Source of the DNA: Pyrocephalus nanus | Taxonomy: Eukaryota > Chordata > Aves > Passeriformes > Tyrannidae | DNA length: 64,000 bases | NCBI GenBank assembly: GCA_038380795.1 | Contig: CM076267.1 | Coordinates: 18,622,001-18,686,000, forward strand | Reading direction: 5' to 3' | Position numbers and translations under genes: made by a program | Part shown: one piece after another, positions 38,601-64,000 of the stretch | Layout: every line of letters starts with the position of its first letter | Numbering within the stretch: the first letter of the stretch is position 1 | The notes under the pieces: generated by a model | Seen by the model: the letters and a program-made list of their open reading frames with translations, nothing else | Told to the model about the DNA's origin: nothing | Database searches by the model: none

Positions 38601-40349
38601 TTTGGGAGTATATGACCATGCTTGATTGGAATAGCCATCACTACTGGCTTGCCTAGTATCATGTAGAGAATTCTTCCAAGTGGCATTTATGTTCCAACGT
38701 TCTGGAAACGTAAGAGAAGAGTAATGTGAGATTTAAATTATACAAACTTGATTGATTTCTGCAGAAAAAGGAATAGGTAGAAGGGAAGAAGTTGTTCACA
38801 GAAGTAGCAAAGGGTACTTAGAAGGACACACATGCCCTCAAAGCAGTGAGCCCATTTCCAATTCAGGTTAAACCAAGACCCTCAGCCATTCCTGCTAATG
38901 CACCAAAAGGATCGTCAGTGTTTTCGCACATACAGTACTTGGTAATGAAGATGGATACAATAAACTTAATTTGCAGAGTACTGTAAGAGACTCTAGGTTC
39001 CTGAAAATGAATTATGAACTGTCATTCCTCATCAGAACACTTGCCAACCTGTTCACAGAGCAAAAGTTCTGTAGATTATAGATGCTGTTTTGAACAGGTA
39101 ATATGAACAGATAAAAGTAAAATATAATTGTTAGATATAAAGTCAGGAACCAAAGAAGCAGAAGAGCTCCAAAATTCTCTGGAAGTAAATTGAATCATTT
39201 ATAAGGTTAGATGAGGTAGTCAGAGGAGTGGTGAAATAAATAATGTATATGACTTTGACTTCAAGGATGTACATTCTGACACTGACAGAAGGTAAAGGAT
39301 TCTCTCATTTGGGCTTGCAGGCCAGGTGCTTCTAGGGATGCCCAGCTAACTGTGGAAGGCCATGTCTTGAGCTTTAACCCTGTATTCTAAGAGGGCCAGA
39401 GGCTAATGGTATGAGCATGCTAGGCAATTCTGCATGTTCTTGGTGAGACATTTTTTCTGATGTAGGGACAGCCATTCATAAAAGCAAGTATGGCTTCCCT
39501 ATTACATAATAGCCCAACTCAGAGACTGCTGCAGGGATTGCTGATGCTTATTATCATATTAGAGATTTTAATAGATTGTAGTGTTACAATGTTCCATCAG
39601 TTATTTCATGGTTATATAAGCAATTCAATATTTAGCCAAAATATGGGTAGTATGGCATAATATCCACATATTAAGAAACAGTGAAAACATGCCAGTGAGC
39701 AAACTCCAGGGATATTCTACTTACTGTTCATTTTTAAATAAAATAATATATTTTAAATTCAATAAAATAATATGGTGTTTCAGTGCCCTATATCTTTCTG
39801 CCCTTGAACAGCTTAACAACACCCATATTAAGTCAAAAACTACTGTGTAACATCCGGATATTATGGTTATGCACACTGCTTAACACAGCTGAGTTTCAGT
39901 GTGGTTCCTTTCTTGTGAGATCAAGTGAAATGGTATTTATTACTTTTGAGAATTACTGGAATAAAAAGAATCACAGTACAACAAACCCCAACTTCTATCT
40001 GCTTGCAGTGAGCACTTTGGCTGAATGTTACATGGGATCAAACAAAGGAACTTTGTTGGTGACTTTGTTTGCATATTTAAAACATGAGCAGCTTTGGTGG
40101 CAGCACTGTGGCAAACTAAATACCTTAGGTACTGAGCAGTGCCTTTCTGGTTGATAAGGGCTCTTGAGGGTTGACAGAAAGGCTGTTGGCTCGTCCTGTG
40201 TTATTCCCAGACAATATGCTGGTGACAAAAAAGTCAAACAAAACAAAAAAGAAATCAGTGGAGTCTGATCAAAGTTTTTCGATTATTTTTTAAATAATGA
40301 CTTTGCCTAAAACTTAAAATGTGAAGAATAAGGTATTTAGCTCTAGTGA
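32611..40349. other. Intergenic region 3' of SCN3A
   Basis: No coding exon recognised. Several blocks look like conserved non-coding sequence by composition (mixed base content, homeodomain TAAT cores, SOX-like AACAAT, octamer ATTTGCAT near 36230), notably about 33000-33180 and 38040-38360. This is impression only; no alignment was possible. Confidence 0.45.
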
Positions 40350-40373
40350 AAAAGAAAACATTCTTTATTTGCA

Positions 40374-40379
40374 CCAAAG
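40374..40379 (-). terminator. SCN3A: Candidate polyadenylation signal AATAAA of SCN3A
   Basis: AATAAA on the minus strand, about 2.15 kb past the stop codon. Other AATAAA copies lie upstream at 40454-40459 and 40654-40659, so alternative 3' ends are possible. Confidence 0.3.
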
Positions 40380-41481
40380 CCAGCTTTTGTCTTGCTTTAA
40401 CCAACAGAAAGACAGAGACAAAGCAAAATTAGCACAATTAAAAAAAAGAAATCTTTATTTTTTGGCTCATTTGTAATATTGTTTGCGTTGTTTATGATAA
40501 TAACAATTTCCTGCATGCATTTCACCAACACATTACAAGTCAAAAGCATTTGTAAAAGAAAGATTCTACATTTCATGTTAGCTTGTGTATGAAACACAAA
40601 ATGTCCTGATGTCCTTGATTATACAAATATGCCATTTTTTTCTTGGGAAATATTTTATTTGTACAAGCCTAATGCAGTGTGATTGAAAAAAGAAGAAGAG
40701 CAGACTATGTAAACAAACACTGTAAGTTAGCAAGGATTTAACGAACTATGAGACTATCTTGGAACTTCTGATGCAAACAGTGCTAGAAATCTGCACGATC
40801 CCCTAATGCTTTCCTTGTTATGTCCTGTAACTATTTGGAAACAAGCTGGGTTCCAGATTTACACAATTTACTTCACATTGAAATATATGCAGATATAATA
40901 TTAAAACAAGATAGTCTACAAATACTCACTTTTTTTTTTTCTCATAGTGTGATGATGCCAGTTTGGAATTACTGTGGTTAGAAAATAAGCCACGTGAATG
41001 AGAAAAGAAATATAAGAAACAGTGACCTAAACTTGAAGACACTCTTCTTATATACAAAACTGTTGCCAAACGGTATTTCTTTACATTATTTATATATGCT
41101 AACCACATTTTCAACAGGTTAAACAGTTTGCAGTATGGCCTGTACAGTCCAATTCTACACCATATAGCAGCCACTTCAAATTTAAAATGCAAAATTAAAA
41201 AAGCTCATAAATAGCTGCAAACTATTGCTTAATGATTTGAAAGAATGAGGTCTGGTTGGACAATTTGATTCACTTCACCACTGACACATGGTTTCCTATA
41301 GTGGAGACTGTGGACAGTGGAAGGACCAAGGTACAGCAGCAAAAGCATCAGTGATACTCTCCTAACTATCTATAATGACACAGAATATAACATGTCCTGT
41401 TAAGCTCTTGTGAATTAACCATACTGTGGTACATATCTGATGCAATTCAATGTGGCAAAGCCATTTAATGCTTTGCTCAAA

Positions 41482-41512
41482 TATGTACATCAGTATGCAG
41501 TTAATATTTACA
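41482..41512 (-). promoter_or_regulatory. SCN3A: Two Pumilio-type elements in the presumed SCN3A 3' UTR
   Basis: On the sense (minus) strand TGTACATA (41482-41489) and TGTAAATA (41505-41512) match the PUM motif TGTANATA. A third, TGTATATA, lies at 41049-41056. Pumilio proteins repress sodium channel mRNA in fly (para), and mammalian Pumilio-2 regulates Nav1.6. Use here is inferred. Confidence 0.4.
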
Positions 41513-41605
41513 TGGAAAAGGGTATTTTATGGATTCATTGGATGTTTGCCATAATGAGAGAAGACAGCAACCAAAGAACAGTCTAGGAAAAAATCTGAGC
41601 TGTTT

Positions 41606-41623
41606 AAAAAAAAAAAAAAAAAA
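41606..41623 (+). repeat. Poly-A tract (poly-T on the SCN3A sense strand)
   Basis: Eighteen consecutive A within the probable 3' UTR. Simple homopolymer. Confidence 0.85.
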
Positions 41624-42376
41624 GAAAACAAAAGAGCTCCCAGATATATTTTGGTGAAGCTATTTTTCTAGTGCAGAAACCACACAATATTTTTTGAGCT
41701 GTAAATATTTTAACAAAACCATGAACTTGTTCATGTTTAATGATTCACATAAAAATAAGTCATTGCAGATTCCTGTAAAATAGAGGAGGCTTTCCAGGCA
41801 CATTAATATGGATGCACATAATTAATGCAGCCATACAAGTAGTTAGAACACCTCAAATTTAAGAGCAACCCTGACATGAAAGTTCTTAAAATCTTTAGCT
41901 TTGTGCAATGTCATATTTTTATTTATGCATGATTGACAAGTGCAGCATGCCTATGTAAATCACTTTTATCTGTACATTATAGAGAATCTGAGAGTAGAAC
42001 TCCTGGTCCTCATACCTCTTTCCCCAACATAAAACCTATTACAAAAATAGTCACATATAATAGTAAACAACCTGTGAATTAAAAAATGATAAATACACTA
42101 ATACCGATTTTGTAAAAATATGACAAATGTAGCTGTTGCATTACAAACGGTGAAGAGAATTACTGTTCTACGTATTGTGAAACATAAAGAATCCTTTTGC
42201 ACTCATTTCATGCTCTGTCTTCTCTGCGGAGCCACTTTTCCTCTCATTCTTAGCAGTGTCAGCTGTAGTGAAAACAGTAACCTCTTGTCAAGTTTTTTAC
42301 CCTGATTGACAGAGTCACAGTCTGATGATGGAGGTTCACTGTTTTGTTATAGGCACTGACCTTAAGTATGTATATA

Positions 42377-42429
42377 ATGTATATATATGCACACACATGC
42401 GCGCGCACACACACACATATATATGTGTA
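42377..42429. repeat. 53-bp alternating purine-pyrimidine tract with GC core
   Basis: Unbroken R-Y alternation: (TA)n and TG flanks, then CACACATGCGCGCGCACACA as the core, then TA/TG again. The CG/CA core is the classical Z-DNA-forming type. It lies about 100 bp past the SCN3A stop codon, in the presumed 3' UTR. Confidence 0.85.
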
Positions 42430-42529
42430 AAAACTGTCAGTTTGGCATAAATCTCCTGCAGGAGTCCAGTTGTTGCTTCATTCTCAAAGACTGTAAACAT
42501 GTTGTCCCACAAGAAAAATTCTTAGATCG

Positions 42530-64000
<21,471 letters not shown>

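Larger units (their letters stand above)
40350..42529 (-). other. SCN3A: Probable SCN3A 3' untranslated region
   Basis: AT-rich, repeat-poor sequence directly after the SCN3A stop codon on the minus strand. Minus-strand AATAAA signals lie at 40374-40379, 40454-40459 and 40654-40659; the lowest would give a 3' UTR of about 2.1-2.2 kb, in the range usual for brain sodium channel genes. It contains a Z-DNA-type tract (42377-42429), a poly-T run on the sense strand (41606-41623) and three Pumilio-type elements (41049-41056, 41482-41489, 41505-41512). The end point is a guess. Confidence 0.45.

Overview
The window looks like vertebrate nuclear DNA from a sauropsid, most probably a bird. Three things point that way: spliced genes with short introns, two CpG islands in an AT-rich background, and interspersed repeats that are all decayed CR1-type LINE fragments, with no Alu, B1 or L1 seen. 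No prokaryotic gene, CRISPR array, phage or provirus was found, and there is no sign of a previously undescribed multi-gene system. The species cannot be named from sequence alone.

Layout. (1) Positions 1-4287, minus strand: the 5' part of SLC38A11 (sodium-coupled neutral amino acid transporter-like 11). A likely coding exon 1 lies in a CpG island (about 3660-4620), and exons 2-4 follow at 1788-1904, 1294-1368 and 562-696. The rest of the gene lies beyond the left edge. Exon 2 as written carries an apparent 1-base frameshift in an A-run. (2) Positions 4620-40350: an intergenic stretch of about 36 kb. It holds four CR1 fragments, simple repeats, several inverted repeats, a putative CTCF site at 31836-31849, and an unassigned GC-rich island at about 11185-11690. 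That island combines a ZNF143/THAP11-type promoter motif, a strong CTCF-type motif and a 22-bp minisatellite. (3) Positions about 40350-64000, minus strand: the 3' half of a neuronal voltage-gated sodium channel alpha subunit gene, best assigned to SCN3A (Nav1.3). Ten coding exons (42530-59858) total 2616 bp, which is exactly 872 codons including the stop. They cover the end of the domain II-III linker, domain III, the inactivation gate, domain IV and the C-terminal tail. The remaining 5' exons lie beyond the right edge.

Both genes are on the minus strand and tandem. SLC38A11 followed upstream by SCN3A is the order known in mammals, and SCN3A-type diagnostic residues agree with it. The two genes have no known joint pathway: one is an amino acid transporter-like protein, the other the pore-forming subunit of a neuronal sodium channel. 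One intron of the channel gene (46025-47743) has AT-AC ends, matching the known non-GT-AG intron at this place in vertebrate sodium channel genes.

Limits. Exon borders were placed by eye from splice signals, reading frame and family knowledge. Untranslated regions, regulatory motifs and conserved-element candidates are inferences that need alignment or expression data.
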